The notes beneath the pieces are model-generated. The model worked only from the letters and a program-made list of their open reading frames with translations. It was not told the origin of the DNA and ran no database searches. A DNA stretch of 6,260 bases from the NCBI GenBank assembly GCA_028276205.1, contig JAPYWU010000088.1:1-6260 (forward strand), in the 5' to 3' direction. This document shows positions 6,017 through 6,260 of this stretch, piece after piece. The stretch is from Dictyoglomaceae bacterium (lineage in GTDB: Bacteria > Dictyoglomota > Dictyoglomia > Dictyoglomales > Dictyoglomaceae). Each line of letters opens with the position of its first letter. Position 1 is the stretch's first letter. The position numbers were made by a program, and so were the translations under genes.

Positions 6017-6079
6017 GTTTGACCCCTCTCTTTCTAAACAGATTAGAGCTTAAAAAGTTATAGCTTTGGGGGTCTAAAC
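6017..6079 (-). promoter_or_regulatory. Leader hairpin sequestering the lipoprotein RBS
   Basis: In the lipoprotein mRNA, GTTTAGACCCC (6079-6069) can pair with GGGGTCAAAC (6026-6017), giving ten base pairs with one bulged A. The right arm covers the Shine-Dalgarno GGGG and runs to the base just before the ATG. The 42-base loop holds a second, weak AGCT/AGCT pairing. If formed, this stem would hide the ribosome-binding site, as an RNA thermometer or ligand-sensing leader does. No named riboswitch class is recognised. The start site of transcription is not clear; it must lie upstream of 6079 for the hairpin to form. Confidence 0.5.
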
Positions 6080-6130
6080 TATAATTTTTTAATCTCTATA
6101 TACATTTTATCATTTATTAAATTTAAAGAA

Positions 6131-6146
6131 AGTGATATAAATCACA
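6131..6146. promoter_or_regulatory. CRP/FNR-family-like operator palindrome
   Basis: AGTGA-TATAAA-TCACA matches nine of the ten defined bases of the CRP consensus TGTGA-N6-TCACA. The core GTGAT-N4-ATCAC (6132-6145 overall) is a perfect inverted repeat, also close to the FNR pattern TTGAT-N4-ATCAA. It sits in the middle of the divergent region between the lipoprotein gene and the gene beyond the right edge, about 115 bases upstream of the former and 55 upstream of the -35 box of the latter. Which regulator, if any, binds is unknown. Confidence 0.45.
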
Positions 6147-6199
6147 CTTTTATAAAAAATAAAATCTTAAAAATTAATTTTAAAATTTTAAAGTTAATA

Positions 6200-6229
6200 T
6201 TGACAAAATTTAAAATATAATCTTAAAAT
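6200..6229 (+). promoter_or_regulatory. Sigma-70-type promoter for a gene beyond the right edge
   Basis: A perfect -35 box, TTGACA (6200-6205), is followed after 18 bases by TAAAAT (6224-6229, five of six). Transcription would begin near 6236, about 17 bases before the ribosome-binding site at 6253. This is the best promoter match in the window. Confidence 0.65.
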
Positions 6230-6232
6230 ATT

Positions 6233-6260
6233 CAATAATAAAAGCCATTATTGGAGGTAT
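6233..6260 (+). promoter_or_regulatory. RBS and overlapping small inverted repeat at the right edge
   Basis: GGAGGT (6253-6258) is a strong Shine-Dalgarno with no start codon inside the window, so a plus-strand gene should begin within about ten bases past 6260. CAATAAT (6233-6239) and ATTATTG (6247-6253) are perfect seven-base inverted arms with a seven-base loop. The right arm shares its last G with the Shine-Dalgarno. The repeat could be an operator at the start site or a weak leader hairpin. Confidence 0.55.

Noticed and set aside
6216..6221. Perfect TATAAT as -10 box for the right-edge gene
   Set aside because: It lies only 10 bases after TTGACA. TAAAAT at 6224-6229, with 18-base spacing, is the better partner.
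1..6260. CRISPR array, tRNA/rRNA, insertion sequence or phage genes
   Set aside because: No regularly spaced direct repeats, no cloverleaf with a CCA-type end, no transposase or integrase pattern, and no terminal inverted repeats were found on reading both strands.

Overview
The window is strongly AT-rich (roughly 30% G+C by eye). Its ribosome-binding sites are GA-rich (AGGAGGTGA, AAGGAGG, GGAGGT) and its coding sequence is rich in AAA, ATA and AGA codons. Together with a class II photolyase, an MNT/HEPN pair and Lys/Ile/Tyr-rich exported proteins, this suggests a low-GC bacterium, probably a thermophile. Dictyoglomus is my best guess, but that is inference from style and not a match I could test.

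Layout. Positions 1-11 hold the first codons of a minus-strand gene that runs off the left edge. Positions 61-392 hold the wreck of a type II restriction endonuclease that I recognise as MjaI-like. It has no usable start codon, a frameshift and an in-frame stop. A promoter follows, then an intact class II CPD photolyase (555-1931). A second promoter with a structured leader drives two plus-strand genes for exported proteins. The first (2127-2641) is split by an apparent one-base deletion. The second (2672-4099) is a carboxypeptidase-regulatory-like domain joined to what looks like a seven-bladed beta-propeller. These meet, with no spacer, a convergent minus-strand operon of an MNT nucleotidyltransferase (4558-4893) and a HEPN RNase-type toxin (4100-4561), a MntA/HepT-type toxin-antitoxin module. 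Upstream of it, also on the minus strand, a strong hairpin terminator (4909-4939) closes a lipoprotein gene (4952-6016) with an FN3 and a LamG-like domain. The last 244 bases are a divergent control region: a leader hairpin over the lipoprotein RBS, a CRP/FNR-like palindrome, and a plus-strand promoter plus RBS for a gene just outside the window.

How the parts relate. This looks like an accessory neighbourhood: a decayed restriction enzyme, a toxin-antitoxin pair, and three genes for secreted or surface proteins in independent units. The most interesting non-coding signal is that two exported-protein genes (2127 and 6016) have leaders in which a C-run can pair with the G-rich Shine-Dalgarno, suggesting control of translation initiation by RNA structure. 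No wholly new multi-gene system is evident. The best leads are these leaders, the apparently SD-less start of the MNT gene, and the restriction-enzyme remnant.
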